The notes beneath the pieces are model-generated. The model worked only from the letters and a program-made list of their open reading frames with translations. It made no database searches and was not told the DNA's origin. A program made the position numbers and the translations under genes. DNA of 64,000 nucleotides from the NCBI RefSeq assembly GCF_046773475.1, contig NZ_CP177239.1, positions 3,782,001 to 3,846,000 of the forward strand, in the 5' to 3' direction. Source of the stretch: Nitratireductor aquimarinus. GTDB lineage: Bacteria; Pseudomonadota; Alphaproteobacteria; Rhizobiales; Rhizobiaceae. Numbering within the stretch: position 1 is the stretch's first letter; every line of letters starts with the position of its first letter. Shown here piece after piece: positions 30,828 to 40,086 of the stretch.

Positions 30828-33599
30828 CTAGGCTTTCAGGCTGATTTCCGCCAGTTGCGCCAAAGCCTGCTTCTCAAAGGCGATTGCGCCCTGCCGGCGG
30901 GCAATGTTGAGCGCTCTTTCGAGGGCGCGTTGCGCGTTCTTGGGCCGTCCTGTCTGCTGCGCCAGCTTCGCCCAGAGGCGGTGAAGCTCGGCTTCATACC
31001 AGCACTCGCCGGTGGAGCGAACGAGGCGCAGGGCGCGGCGGAGCGTGTTGAGCGCGTCGGAGGTCCTGCCGTCGTGGAGTAGAACTTCGGCAAATAGCCC
31101 CAGACCATAGGGCAGGGTCAGGCGCGCGTTCATCGCCTCATAGGCGGTGAGGCCATTGCGCAGCTGCTCCTCGCCTGCGGGGTCTCCGAGCATTGCGCGC
31201 GCCCATCCAGCCAGCATGTTTCCCGGAGGGATCCAGTAGGGAATGTCGGCGCGCCGGCAGGTCTCGATCATGCGCTGCGCGCGCTCCAGCGTGAGCGCCG
31301 CATCGCCACGCTCGCGGGCGATGATCGCGCCTGCCCAGAACATCTGGGCCTGTCCGAACGGTTGATCGAGCGCTTCGGCTTCGCGCATGCCCGCCGTCAA
31401 ATGCGCGTCGGCCTCTGCATCATTTCCGAGAATTTGCTGAACGCAGGCGGCGTATTGCCGGCAGACAATGCCTGCATTCTCGCCAAGCAGCGTGTCGCCG
31501 GCTTCCTCTTCGGCACCCTCATACAGGGACAATGCGGCATCGATCTCAGGCAGGCTGGCCGCAAGGGATCCGGTGAAGAACGCGGTCTGACCAATGGCGT
31601 TGTGCGTTGCCATGGCTATCTGCACGGGGACGTTTGCTGAAAGGTTGCAAAGACCGAGGGCGATCTCTTCGGCCTTGCCGAATTCTGCGCGCGAGAGATG
31701 GTAGTTCCACATACCGGCCAGAACCGGGGCGATTTCGGCAGGGTCGCCCACCTCAAGGGCGAGCGTGCTGGCGCGTTTGTAGACGGCCCTGAGTTCTTCG
31801 CGCGTAAAACCCTCGGAGACGATCAGCGCCGCGCCCAGGCCGAGAAGTGTCCTGAGTTCGGCTGCGCTCTGGCTTCTGTCGGCATCCGGACAGCGTTCGT
31901 GAAGCGCAAGCGCCTGACGAAGCTGCGTGGCGGCGTCATGGGCTGCGCCGCGATCAAGCGCGCGTATGCCGGAGAGCCCCCGATACCGGGCTGCCTTCAG
32001 CCAGTCTGCCGCGCGCTCGAAATGGTCTGCAAGCGTTGTCGCCACTTCGGCAGTGTCGGATGCAAAGATGGTCTCGAGCCGGTCGCCGATGCGCTGGTGC
32101 AGGCCCTGCCGGATGGCGGCGGGGATGCCGTCATAGATCGCTTCATGATAAAGCGCATGCCGGAAGGCATAGCGCGTGGCGAGCGTGCCATCGGGCTGTT
32201 GGCTCACGCCGGCCTGTTCAATGAAGCGGCGATTGCGGGCAAGGTTCTCCAGCCTGTGTTCGACGTCTTCCCGTGCTTCCCGCGTGTCGGCCATGGCAGC
32301 GGCAGAGAAACGTGGTCCGGCGACGCTCGCAGCTTCCAGAAGCTGGCGCTCGGCCGGTGTGAGGCGGCCAATTTCTGCTGAAATCACGTCACGCACGCCG
32401 GGGGCGATTGCCAGAACCAGTTCTTTCTCGGGGCGGTTCAACTGCCAGCGTCCGGCCGCCCGACCGATATCGCCATTCCGCAGCCATTGCTCCGTGACCG
32501 CTTCGACGAGGATGGCGTGACCTTCCGTGCGGTGGGCCAGAGCGGCAGCCAGCGAGGGCGGAAACGCGTTGCCGGGAAAGCGCTGCGCCAGATAGTCATG
32601 CACGGCTTCTGCGCCAAGCCCCTCCAGAGCCAGCGTCTGGATGCCCGGTTGCCGGTTCAGGTGGCTGAGTGTCGTGGCGAGTTCGTCCGCAGTATCCACC
32701 TCATCGAAACGATAGGTGACGAGCACCATCAGGCGCGCGGGTGTGCGCTGCAGCCCCCAGGCGCAGAGCCAGGCGAGTGTGCTCTGGTCGGACCAGTGCA
32801 GATCCTCCAGAACCAGTATGCCCGGCTGTTCGCGGGTGATCCGCTCCATGAGAAGCGTGAATTCGCGCGGCATCGGGTCCGGACGGTCGGGGCCGAATTT
32901 CTGGCCGGGGTCGAACGTTGCCGGGTCGTGGCCGTGATCGGCTCCGGGCAGATGCCCCAGCCAGGTGGGGGCCGTTTCACGCAGGAGGCGCGGCAGGTTT
33001 GCGACGGGGCGGGCATTGACGATCTGCGAGAGGATTTCGAGCAATGGGCCGTAGGGCTCGCGGGCGCCCGGATGTGGCAGGCACTGGCCATGCGCGATCC
33101 ACATGGCCGGGGCTGCGCCGGTCAGGGTGGCCAGAAAACTGTCGACGAGGCGCGTCTTGCCGGCTCCGCTCTCTCCGGCGATCAGCGCGATGGCGCGATT
33201 GCCGCGGCGGGCGGCGGTCAGGCTTCTGGTGAGTGCTTCCAGTTCTCGTTCGCGCCCCACGCACAGGGGGCGTTCGCTGGAGGGGGAAGGTGAGTTCGCG
33301 CCGGGAATGTCGATTTGCCCGGAGAGCCTGTAGCCGTAGCGACCAACCGTCTCAATGAAGCGGGGGGCGGTGGCGCTGTCGCCCAGAAGGCGGCGCAACT
33401 CCCGGATGCACTGTTTCGGGCCGGCATCGCTGCCGTGCCGGTTTCCCCATATCAGACGGCGCAACTCGTCCTGACTGACCGTCTCGCCCTGCCGCTCGAT
33501 GAGCGCAAGAAGAACGGCCAGGGTCTTCGGGCGCAATGGCAGGGTTTCGCCCTCCCGCCGCAGCGCGCCGCCAGCGATGTCGAGTTCGACCTGTGTCAA
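30828..33599 (-). CDS. Winged-helix / ATPase / TPR transcriptional regulator
   Basis: This is a 923-residue regulator. Residues 1-95 form an OmpR/ToxR-type winged helix (KTLAVLLALIERQGETVSQ, then FIETVGRYGYRL). An AAA-type ATPase domain follows, with Walker A GESGAGKT at 142-149 and Walker B LVLED at about 262-266. The second half is made of TPR-like helical repeats. This layout is that of STAND-type signal-transduction ATPases such as those related to adenylate-cyclase-linked regulators. There are no membrane helices. It is divergent from the serine hydrolase/TpsB pair, with about 220 bases between starts, and may control them; this is inferred from position only. Confidence 0.85.
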   Translation of the reverse strand: MTQVELDIAGGALRREGETLPLRPKTLAVLLALIERQGETVSQDELRRLIWGNRHGSDAGPKQCIRELRRLLGDSATAPRFIETVGRYGYRLSGQIDIPGANSPSPSSERPLCVGRERELEALTRSLTAARRGNRAIALIAGESGAGKTRLVDSFLATLTGAAPAMWIAHGQCLPHPGAREPYGPLLEILSQIVNARPVANLPRLLRETAPTWLGHLPGADHGHDPATFDPGQKFGPDRPDPMPREFTLLMERITREQPGILVLEDLHWSDQSTLAWLCAWGLQRTPARLMVLVTYRFDEVDTADELATTLSHLNRQPGIQTLALEGLGAEAVHDYLAQRFPGNAFPPSLAAALAHRTEGHAILVEAVTEQWLRNGDIGRAAGRWQLNRPEKELVLAIAPGVRDVISAEIGRLTPAERQLLEAASVAGPRFSAAAMADTREAREDVEHRLENLARNRRFIEQAGVSQQPDGTLATRYAFRHALYHEAIYDGIPAAIRQGLHQRIGDRLETIFASDTAEVATTLADHFERAADWLKAARYRGLSGIRALDRGAAHDAATQLRQALALHERCPDADRSQSAAELRTLLGLGAALIVSEGFTREELRAVYKRASTLALEVGDPAEIAPVLAGMWNYHLSRAEFGKAEEIALGLCNLSANVPVQIAMATHNAIGQTAFFTGSLAASLPEIDAALSLYEGAEEEAGDTLLGENAGIVCRQYAACVQQILGNDAEADAHLTAGMREAEALDQPFGQAQMFWAGAIIARERGDAALTLERAQRMIETCRRADIPYWIPPGNMLAGWARAMLGDPAGEEQLRNGLTAYEAMNARLTLPYGLGLFAEVLLHDGRTSDALNTLRRALRLVRSTGECWYEAELHRLWAKLAQQTGRPKNAQRALERALNIARRQGAIAFEKQALAQLAEISLKA

Positions 33600-33823
33600 T
33601 AAGTTGCCTGTCTTCTGGCGCTGGTAATGCTCGCTCTTCAGAAGCGAATCCGCGCATCGCCGATTTCACGTGTCCGGGGATGGTTTTATACCAAAATTGA
33701 ACCGTTTCATCACTTTGTTTGCCGGCGAGCCCGCGTCATACCGAAACCCGATTCAGACTGGTGGAGCCGAGCCCCTCTGGCAAGACGGACGGGGCCGTTT
33801 CGCACATCAAGGGGCAGAGCAAC

Positions 33824-35092
33824 ATGACGAAATCCGGCATCTCCAAAAAGATCACGGGGCGTGCAACGCTGCTCGCGGCAACGGCAGGTGCAGCGCTGTG
33901 CGTGTCCGCAGGGGCAGCGGCGGCGCAGGCCTGTGTCGCCGATCCGGCTGCCGTCATCGCTGCAGCGCCTACCGCCGCAATGACGCAGACGCCGCTGCCG
34001 GACGCACTTGCGCAAAAGCTTGATGCGGCGGTTCGCGATGCGCTGGGCAAAGCCGCAGCGCCGGGCTTCATCGTTGGCGTGCGCACGCCTGAGGGGCACT
34101 GGAGCGGGGCCTGGGGCGTGGCCGATCCCGCAACCGGTGCGCCGATGGAAGTGGGCATGCACACCCGCATCGGTTCGATCACCAAGACCTTCACCGGCAC
34201 GCTGTTGATGCAGCTCGTGGAAGCGGGAAAGCTCTCCCTCGACGATAAGATCGAGACCTATGTGCCGGGTGTCCCGAATGGCGACAAGATCACGCTTCGT
34301 CATCTGGCCAACATGACCAGTGGCGTTTCCAGCTACACGCGGGCCGAGCCCTTTCTGGAGGTTTTCCTTGAGCATCCGCAGGTGGTCTACAAGCCCGGGC
34401 AGCTTCTGGCTTTCGCCATTCCCGATTCGCCGGTGTTCGAGCCGGGCGAGGCCTTCGACTACTCCAACACCAACACGGTTCTTCTGGGCATGGTCATCGA
34501 GCAGGTGACCGGGATGCCCATCGCCGAAGCCCTGAAGACGATGGTGTTCGACAAGCTGGGTCTGAAGAATACGGTCTGGCCGGGCGATAGCACGGAGATC
34601 CCTGAACCCTTCCCGCAGGGCTTTACCCTGCAGGGCAATGCGGCGACGCCGGAGACCCCTTCCAACGCGACGCACTGGAACCCGTCCTGGGGCTGGACAG
34701 CCGGTGAAATGATCTCGAACCTCGACGATCTCCTCACTTATGGGCGTGCCCTGGGCACGGGGCAGGGGCTTTTGGGAGAAGAGGCGCAGGAGGTTCGTCT
34801 GCGCTCGTTCCCCGAACCCATGGGCTACGGCATCGGCATGGGCTGCACGGGCGGCTGGGTTGGCCATACCGGCGAGCTTCCGGGCTACAACACGACGCTC
34901 TTCTATAATACGGCGCATGACATCACGGTCGTCGTTCAGGGCAACAGCGACATCCGCTCGGGCGATTGCGCGGATGAAGATGTGCTGCCGGACAACCCGA
35001 CCGATGTGAGCTGCTCGTCGCCTGCCTCCCGCATTTTTGATGCGGTCTCGGTGGCGCTGGGACATCCCTTCTCCATGACCCCCGCCGAATAA
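33824..35092 (+). CDS. Exported serine hydrolase, class C beta-lactamase/S12 family
   Basis: This is a 422-residue serine hydrolase of the beta-lactamase/D-alanyl-D-alanine carboxypeptidase fold. A signal peptide covers about 36 residues (ending SAGAAAAQA). The active site is intact: Ser118-x-x-Lys121 (GSITKTF), Tyr213-Ser-Asn215 (DYSNTN) and a late His-Thr-Gly (GHTGELPG). Four Cys residues in the mature part could form disulfides. It is an esterase or carboxypeptidase as likely as a beta-lactamase, so no resistance is claimed. The start was chosen at the ATG preceding the signal peptide. The TpsB gene follows immediately, suggesting one transcript. Confidence 0.87.
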   Translation: MTKSGISKKITGRATLLAATAGAALCVSAGAAAAQACVADPAAVIAAAPTAAMTQTPLPDALAQKLDAAVRDALGKAAAPGFIVGVRTPEGHWSGAWGVADPATGAPMEVGMHTRIGSITKTFTGTLLMQLVEAGKLSLDDKIETYVPGVPNGDKITLRHLANMTSGVSSYTRAEPFLEVFLEHPQVVYKPGQLLAFAIPDSPVFEPGEAFDYSNTNTVLLGMVIEQVTGMPIAEALKTMVFDKLGLKNTVWPGDSTEIPEPFPQGFTLQGNAATPETPSNATHWNPSWGWTAGEMISNLDDLLTYGRALGTGQGLLGEEAQEVRLRSFPEPMGYGIGMGCTGGWVGHTGELPGYNTTLFYNTAHDITVVVQGNSDIRSGDCADEDVLPDNPTDVSCSSPASRIFDAVSVALGHPFSMTPAE

Positions 35093-35110
35093 TTGGAAGC
35101 GTTGAACGAA

Positions 35111-36787
35111 ATGCAGGCGATGTCTTCAGTGCGTGGCAAGAGCCGTCACGCATTTCTTGCGGCTTTACTCCTGTCTGCGGCGCTGATGCCGCAGACGGCT
35201 TTCGCCCAGTCAACGCCGGTTGAACGCACGGTTGCCGGCCAAACGGTCATTCTGCAGCGTTTCACCCCGCCTCAGGCGCTGGGCACGGTGGACATCAGGG
35301 TTGAAGATCAGCGCAAACGCGTTTCCGATGCCGATGCGGAAGGCGTGCGCATTCAACTTCGCTCGGTCAGTGTTGATGGCGCGCGCAGCCTGCCGCTGGA
35401 AGCGCTGGCTCCAATCTGGCAGGACCAGCTTGGCAAGACCATCTCCATGGCCGAGCTTTACCGGATTGCCGATGCGGTGGATGCGGCCTATCTCGCCGCC
35501 GGCTATTACTCCATGACCGTCGTACCGGTGCAGGATTTCGCCTCCGGGCGCGTACGCCTGCAGGTCTATGAAGGTTATGTGCAGCGCGTGGAGATCACGA
35601 GCGATCTGCCCGGGATCGAGCAGCGTCTGGCGCCTTATATCGATCGTATTCTCGCCATGCAGCCGATCCGCGTGAAAGAGGCGGAGCGGGTTCTCCTTCT
35701 GATGAGTGATCTGGGCGGGCTGGAGATCGAGGGCACGTTCGTACGCCCTGAAACACCGAGCGCCGGTGGTCTCCTGAAGCTCAAGGTCGGCTTTTCGCCA
35801 CGCTCCGGTGTCATTTCTCTTGATAATTATGGGTCGAGCAGTGTCGGGCCGCTGGAACTGCTCGCCAGTGCAGAGTTCAACGATCTGTTCGGTCGTTTTG
35901 AAACGACGAGTCTTCTGGGGCTCACCATTCCCGACAATCCGCAGGAAATGGTCTTTCTTCAGCTCGCACAGGACATGCCGATAGGCCATGATGGCCTGAA
36001 GGCAGGCTACAGCCTTGCCTATATCGGTCAGAAACCGGGCGGTGATCTCAGTGCGCAGGATATCCGCATCGCATCGGTGATCGGCACGGGCTATCTTTCT
36101 TTCCCATTCCTGCGAAGCCTGCAGCAGAGCCTTGTCGGGCGGGCCGAGGTCGTCATTCACAACGATCATGTGGATGTGATGGGGATGCCGGTCTCGCGCA
36201 GCCGTGTGCGCCGGGCAGGGTTTTCCCTGACCTATGACCGCGTTCTGGGTGAAGGTTCGCTCTCCGCCGAGGCCGGGATCAATTTCGGTGTGGTTTCCGA
36301 TCTCGATCTTGGCGATGTGCCGGGGAGTTATCACTATCTGCGCGGCTCGATGGATTATTCCCGCCCGCTGGGTGAGCATTTCAGCTTTCGTGTTCGCGCT
36401 GCCGGCCAGTATTCACCAACGGCATTGCCGGCCTCCGTTCAATTCGCGCTGGGCGGGCAGGCCTATGGGCGTGCCTTCGATGCAGGCGCCCTGATGGGCG
36501 ACAGTGTGGCTGCGGCGGCGGTGGAGCTTGGCCACCGGGTGGATACGGGGCTCTCGGCGCTGCCGTTCCTGTCCTTCACGGCTTTTGCCGATTACGCTTC
36601 GGCGTGGAACCACGGGACGGGCGATGTGCTCGTGCAGCAGGGACTGGGCTCTTATGGTCTCACCATGGGCGGCGTGCTGAATGAGAGCCTGTTGTTTGAA
36701 GTGGGCGCAGCACTGCCCTGGACCAGGCCGGAGGAGCAGGAAGATCCGGGCGCGCGGCTATTCTTCCGGATGGGCAAGGCATTTTGA
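35111..36787 (+). CDS. TpsB-type outer-membrane secretion protein (ShlB/FhaC family)
   Basis: This is a two-partner-secretion transporter. A signal peptide ends at TAFAQ. Two POTRA-like domains follow (around VRIQLRSVSVDGARSL and VRLQVYEGYVQRVEI), and the remainder is a 16-stranded-type barrel with GGLLKLKVGFSPRSG, the variant VRGY-region FALGGQAYGRAF and a terminal Phe (FRMGKAF). It should export a large protein across the outer membrane. No TpsA protein with a haemagglutination/TPS domain is found in the window; the gene directly upstream encodes an exported serine hydrolase. The start is uncertain (TTG 35093, ATG 35111 or ATG 35120). Confidence 0.88.
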   Translation: MQAMSSVRGKSRHAFLAALLLSAALMPQTAFAQSTPVERTVAGQTVILQRFTPPQALGTVDIRVEDQRKRVSDADAEGVRIQLRSVSVDGARSLPLEALAPIWQDQLGKTISMAELYRIADAVDAAYLAAGYYSMTVVPVQDFASGRVRLQVYEGYVQRVEITSDLPGIEQRLAPYIDRILAMQPIRVKEAERVLLLMSDLGGLEIEGTFVRPETPSAGGLLKLKVGFSPRSGVISLDNYGSSSVGPLELLASAEFNDLFGRFETTSLLGLTIPDNPQEMVFLQLAQDMPIGHDGLKAGYSLAYIGQKPGGDLSAQDIRIASVIGTGYLSFPFLRSLQQSLVGRAEVVIHNDHVDVMGMPVSRSRVRRAGFSLTYDRVLGEGSLSAEAGINFGVVSDLDLGDVPGSYHYLRGSMDYSRPLGEHFSFRVRAAGQYSPTALPASVQFALGGQAYGRAFDAGALMGDSVAAAAVELGHRVDTGLSALPFLSFTAFADYASAWNHGTGDVLVQQGLGSYGLTMGGVLNESLLFEVGAALPWTRPEEQEDPGARLFFRMGKAF

Positions 36788-36827
36788 TGAGGCAGGCGTT
36801 CGCCGCGCGTGGCCGGCGACGCCACTT

Positions 36828-37007
36828 CTACACGAACACGAGCGCAATCGATCCCAGAACCACCACGCCGACGGCTATCGCGGCGGCGAGTGCTCTGGAG
36901 CTTCGGTCTTCGGATGGCTCCGCAATGATTGAATGAAACCCGATCCCCACCAGCGTGGCGAGGAGAGCGGCAGCCACGATCACGCCGTAGAATTCGAAAC
37001 TGGCCAT
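36828..37007 (-). CDS. Small two-helix membrane protein
   Basis: This is a 59-residue protein with two hydrophobic helices (YGVIVAAALLATLVGIGF and AAAIAVGVVVLGSIALVF) separated by a charged loop EPSEDRSSR. The ATG at 37007 has GAGAGGAGC upstream, and the reading frame is open beyond it but not credible. It lies convergent to the TpsB gene and downstream of the nitrilase on the same strand. No family is recognised. Codon use and the ribosome-binding site support a real gene. Confidence 0.6.
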   Translation of the reverse strand: MASFEFYGVIVAAALLATLVGIGFHSIIAEPSEDRSSRALAAAIAVGVVVLGSIALVFV

Positions 37008-37080
37008 CTGCTCCTCTCGTCCCGGCGCTGGTGTATGAGCCGGCAGCGGTTGCGGGTGTCGGCTCTTTCGACCCATCAGG

Positions 37081-38004
37081 TCAACCGGTAAACCGCACCG
37101 TCGCCTTTGGCCGTTCATCCACGTTGAGGCTGAAGACATCCGGTCTTGCGTAATGGCCGACCACGTCGAAATCGTAGCGTGCGCGGACAAGCTCGGCGCG
37201 GTCGATTTCGGCCGTTACCAGCCCCTCGCGCCCCGTGAGCGGGCCAGCCAGAACATCGCCCAGAGGGCCGACGATCACGCTTCCGCCATTGATCAACGGG
37301 CGCGCATCGTCCCAGTCTTCGACGGTTACGCCCAGCTCTTTCGGGGATGGCTGATACTGGCAGGCGCTGACAAGGAAGCAACGCCCTTCATGGGCGATGT
37401 GGCGCATTGAAGCCTGCCAGACATCGCGTTCGTCCACGGTCGGCGCGCACCAGATCTCGATCCCCTTGGCGTAAAGGGCTGTCCGCAGAAGCGGCATGTG
37501 GTTTTCCCAGCAGATCGCCGCGCCGATGCGTCCTGCGCCAGTGTCGATGACCGGCATGGTGGACCCGTCACCCTGACCCCAGATCAGTCTTTCGGTTCCG
37601 GTCGGCATCAGCTTGCGGTGTTTTGCGACCAGCCCTTCTTCGGGGGTGAAGAACAGGGCCGTGCAGTAAAGCGTGTTGCCGCCACGCTCGATGACGCCGA
37701 CAACCAGATTTGCCCCGGTGCGGGCTGAGAGGCCGGCCAGTTCTTCCGTCTCCGGGCCGGGCAGCTCGATGGCATTTTCGTAATAGGCGGCAAAGGCCTC
37801 GCGCCCCTGCGGAAGCCGGTAGCCAAGCCGGGTGCCGAATGTCTCTCCCTTTGGATATCCGCCAAGCACGGCTTCCGGCATGACGACAAGGTTTGCGCCG
37901 GTGCTGCGGATCTCCTGTTCATGGCTCAGGATCGCTGACAGCGTCTCAGCCTTTCCGGCTGGTGATGAGCCGATCTGCAACGCGGAAATGATGGATTTGG
38001 TCAT
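37081..38004 (-). CDS. Nitrilase-family C-N hydrolase (aliphatic nitrilase-like)
   Basis: This is a 307-residue cytoplasmic enzyme of the nitrilase superfamily. The catalytic triad is intact: Glu44 (MPEAVLGGYPKG), Lys131 (KHRKLMPTGTER) and Cys165 (GAAICWENHMPLLR). The GGYPKG and CWENHMP patterns favour true nitrilases, which turn nitriles into carboxylic acids and ammonia, over amidases. It is divergent from a LysR regulator across about 80 bases, the classic arrangement for regulator and target. The physiological nitrile is unknown. Confidence 0.9.
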   Translation of the reverse strand: MTKSIISALQIGSSPAGKAETLSAILSHEQEIRSTGANLVVMPEAVLGGYPKGETFGTRLGYRLPQGREAFAAYYENAIELPGPETEELAGLSARTGANLVVGVIERGGNTLYCTALFFTPEEGLVAKHRKLMPTGTERLIWGQGDGSTMPVIDTGAGRIGAAICWENHMPLLRTALYAKGIEIWCAPTVDERDVWQASMRHIAHEGRCFLVSACQYQPSPKELGVTVEDWDDARPLINGGSVIVGPLGDVLAGPLTGREGLVTAEIDRAELVRARYDFDVVGHYARPDVFSLNVDERPKATVRFTG

Positions 38005-38087
38005 GAGCGGCGAGCCTCCATATTAATGGGGCCTGACCCTAGGTTCCTGACGTAATATAAATCAAGATCGAGTCGGAACTAACCATC

Positions 38088-39005
38088 ATGAATGAAATTC
38101 ATATTCTGGATGTGGACCTGAACCTGCTGAAGGTTTTCGAGGCGATCTACGAGGAAGGCAGCGCGAGCAGGGCGGCTCTACGGCTCGGACTCACCCAGTC
38201 TGCCGTGAGTGCCGCGGTTTCCCGTTTGCGAACGGTCTATCAGGACCGGCTGTTTGAGCGCGGGGGCGGGGGCATGGTGCCCACCGCGCGGGCGCATGAA
38301 CTGAGCGCAACGGTGCGCGAGGCGCTGAACCTGTGTCGAAAGACCCTGCTCGCCACGGACGAAGGCAGCCGGTCCTTCAGCGACCGCACCATATCCATTG
38401 GCCTCTCGGATGATCTGGAGATCGCCATTGGCCGAGCGCTGGCAGACAGACTGCGGGTCGATGCGCCGGGGCTTCGCCTGCTGCTGCGGCAGACAAACAG
38501 CTATCAGGCGACGGATATGCTCGCCGGCCGGACGGTGGATCTTGTGCTGGCGGCGGGCGGGTTTACATCGCGTTCCATTGGACGCCAGACGGTCATGACC
38601 GGTGGATATTCCTGTGTTGCCCAAAAACGCCCCGGCGGCGGGGCGGGAGAACTGGATCTGGAGGCCTTTCTGCAGCGCGACCATTTGCTGATTTCGTCGG
38701 GCGGCTATGTCGGGATCGTCGATGATGCATTGTTCGCCCTTGGGCTGCGGCGACGCGTGGAGGTCTCGACGACGCATTTTGCCGCCGTGCCGTTTCTTCT
38801 CAGCGGAGAAAACGCAATCGCGACGATGCCGACCCACGCGGCGCGGGCCGTGGCCGACCTGGCTGGTCTGGAAGTCCTGTCCTGCCCGCTGGAACTTCCG
38901 GCCTATGGCATTGAACTGGGATGGCGGCCAGACGTGCTGCGCGATCCGGCGGTGCTCGTTGTGCGCGACGCCATCGTTTCCGTGTTTGAGGAGCTGCCGC
39001 TTTGA
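38088..39005 (+). CDS. LysR-family transcriptional regulator
   Basis: This is a 305-residue LysR regulator. The N-terminal HTH reads LRLGLTQSAVSAAVSRLR, preceded by NLLKVFEAIYEEGS, with a substrate-binding domain after about residue 90. It lies divergently from the nitrilase gene; the short shared intergenic region (38005-38087) is AT-rich (GTAATATAAATC) and presumably holds both promoters. It probably controls the nitrilase in response to a nitrile or its product. Confidence 0.88.
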   Translation: MNEIHILDVDLNLLKVFEAIYEEGSASRAALRLGLTQSAVSAAVSRLRTVYQDRLFERGGGGMVPTARAHELSATVREALNLCRKTLLATDEGSRSFSDRTISIGLSDDLEIAIGRALADRLRVDAPGLRLLLRQTNSYQATDMLAGRTVDLVLAAGGFTSRSIGRQTVMTGGYSCVAQKRPGGGAGELDLEAFLQRDHLLISSGGYVGIVDDALFALGLRRRVEVSTTHFAAVPFLLSGENAIATMPTHAARAVADLAGLEVLSCPLELPAYGIELGWRPDVLRDPAVLVVRDAIVSVFEELPL

Positions 39006-39149
39006 AACGCGCCCGCCAGCCGATCTTTCCCGGATCTGCGGATTTACTGTCACGGATCGCAGGCGGCATGTGTTGCCAGCCACAAACTGACTTTATGGCC
39101 TCAACTGAACTTGACGATTAATCCATCTGCCATCTAACAGTATTTTTCT

Positions 39150-39157
39150 TGTGCACA
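39150..39157. promoter_or_regulatory. Palindrome before the GntR gene
   Basis: TGTGCACA lies 13 bases before the GntR/FCD regulator start. It shares the TGT-nn-ACA symmetry with TGTCGACA sites before other genes of the hydroxyproline island. It may be an autoregulatory operator; this is inferred. Confidence 0.4.
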
Positions 39158-39169
39158 CGAGGAGCGAAA

Positions 39170-39874
39170 ATGTCTGATAGCGCCACGCGCAAAACTACTG
39201 AACGCAAGCGCGGTTCCGGCGTACAGTTTGTCTACGACGTATTGCGGGACGAAATTCTGGATCTCGCGCTGGCTCCGGGAAGCCCCATCGACGAGATCCA
39301 ACTGGCCAAGCGCCTGTCGATGTCGCGCACGCCGATCCGCGAGGCCCTCGTGCGTCTGGCCGGTGACGGGCTGGTGACCACGCTTCCGAACCGCTCAACT
39401 GTCGTCGCCAATATCGACTTTCTCAACCTGCACACATTCTTTGACGCCATCACGCTGATGTATCGCGTGACCACGCGGCTGGCGGCGCTGCACTACCAGC
39501 CCGAAGACCTGGTCACGATCCGCGCCCGCCAGGCGGAGTTCGCCAAGGCGGTGGAAGATCAGGATGCGCTGGCGATGATCGCCACCAATCGTGAATTTCA
39601 CGCAGCCATCGCTGCAGCCGCGCGCAACCCTTATTATGAGAGCCTGTTCCTGCGCCTGCTTGACGAGGGACGGCGACTTCTGCGGCTCTATTACTCGTCT
39701 TTCAACGACCGGCTGCCGCAGCGCTATGTCATCGAACACGAGGACATGATCGCCGCAATCGAAGCCCGCGACGTGGAAACGGCCGACAAGCTGGCAAGCG
39801 AGCATGCCGATCAGATCGTTGCGCAGATCCGCAACATGATCGCCCGGGATCATCGTCAGCAAATCGCGCTTTAG
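39170..39874 (+). CDS. GntR-family regulator, FCD subfamily (hydroxyproline island)
   Basis: This is a 234-residue regulator. The winged helix-turn-helix (IQLAKRLSMSRTPIREALVRL) is followed by an FCD effector domain with the expected metal-binding His residues (REFHAAI, EHEDMI, SEHADQI). Such regulators sense small carboxylic or amino acids. GAGGAGCG precedes the ATG at 39170. It heads the hydroxyproline gene set, and palindromes resembling GntR operators lie before its own gene and four other promoters nearby. It probably represses the island until hydroxyproline or a catabolite is present. Confidence 0.88.
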   Translation: MSDSATRKTTERKRGSGVQFVYDVLRDEILDLALAPGSPIDEIQLAKRLSMSRTPIREALVRLAGDGLVTTLPNRSTVVANIDFLNLHTFFDAITLMYRVTTRLAALHYQPEDLVTIRARQAEFAKAVEDQDALAMIATNREFHAAIAAAARNPYYESLFLRLLDEGRRLLRLYYSSFNDRLPQRYVIEHEDMIAAIEARDVETADKLASEHADQIVAQIRNMIARDHRQQIAL

Positions 39875-39979
39875 GCCAATGTCGGCGTCCTTTGTCCGGG
39901 ACGCTGGCCTGTCAAATGCATGTCTGTTTTCCCTGCGCCTCAATGTCTGGGGCGGGGGAAACACATTGCCTAAAATTTG

Positions 39980-39999
39980 TGTCGACAAAAAAAATACAA
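39980..39999. promoter_or_regulatory. Shared motif before the deaminase gene
   Basis: TGTCGACA (39980-39987), a perfect palindrome, is followed by ATACAA (39994-39999), about 90 bases before the DHDPS-family gene. The same two elements occur before the TRAP operon and, with one change, before the ABC operon. Confidence 0.5.
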
Positions 40000-40086
40000 G
40001 TGATATTTTCCTCTTGATCCAATCTGGAATCAGGTGCGGACGGATGTCGTGCGCCGCGCGAAACCATGCATTCGAAGGAGACGAGC

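Noticed and set aside
33824..35092. Annotation as a beta-lactamase resistance gene
   Set aside because: SxxK, YxN and HTG are shared by esterases and carboxypeptidases of the same fold. No feature in the sequence separates these, so only the family is called.
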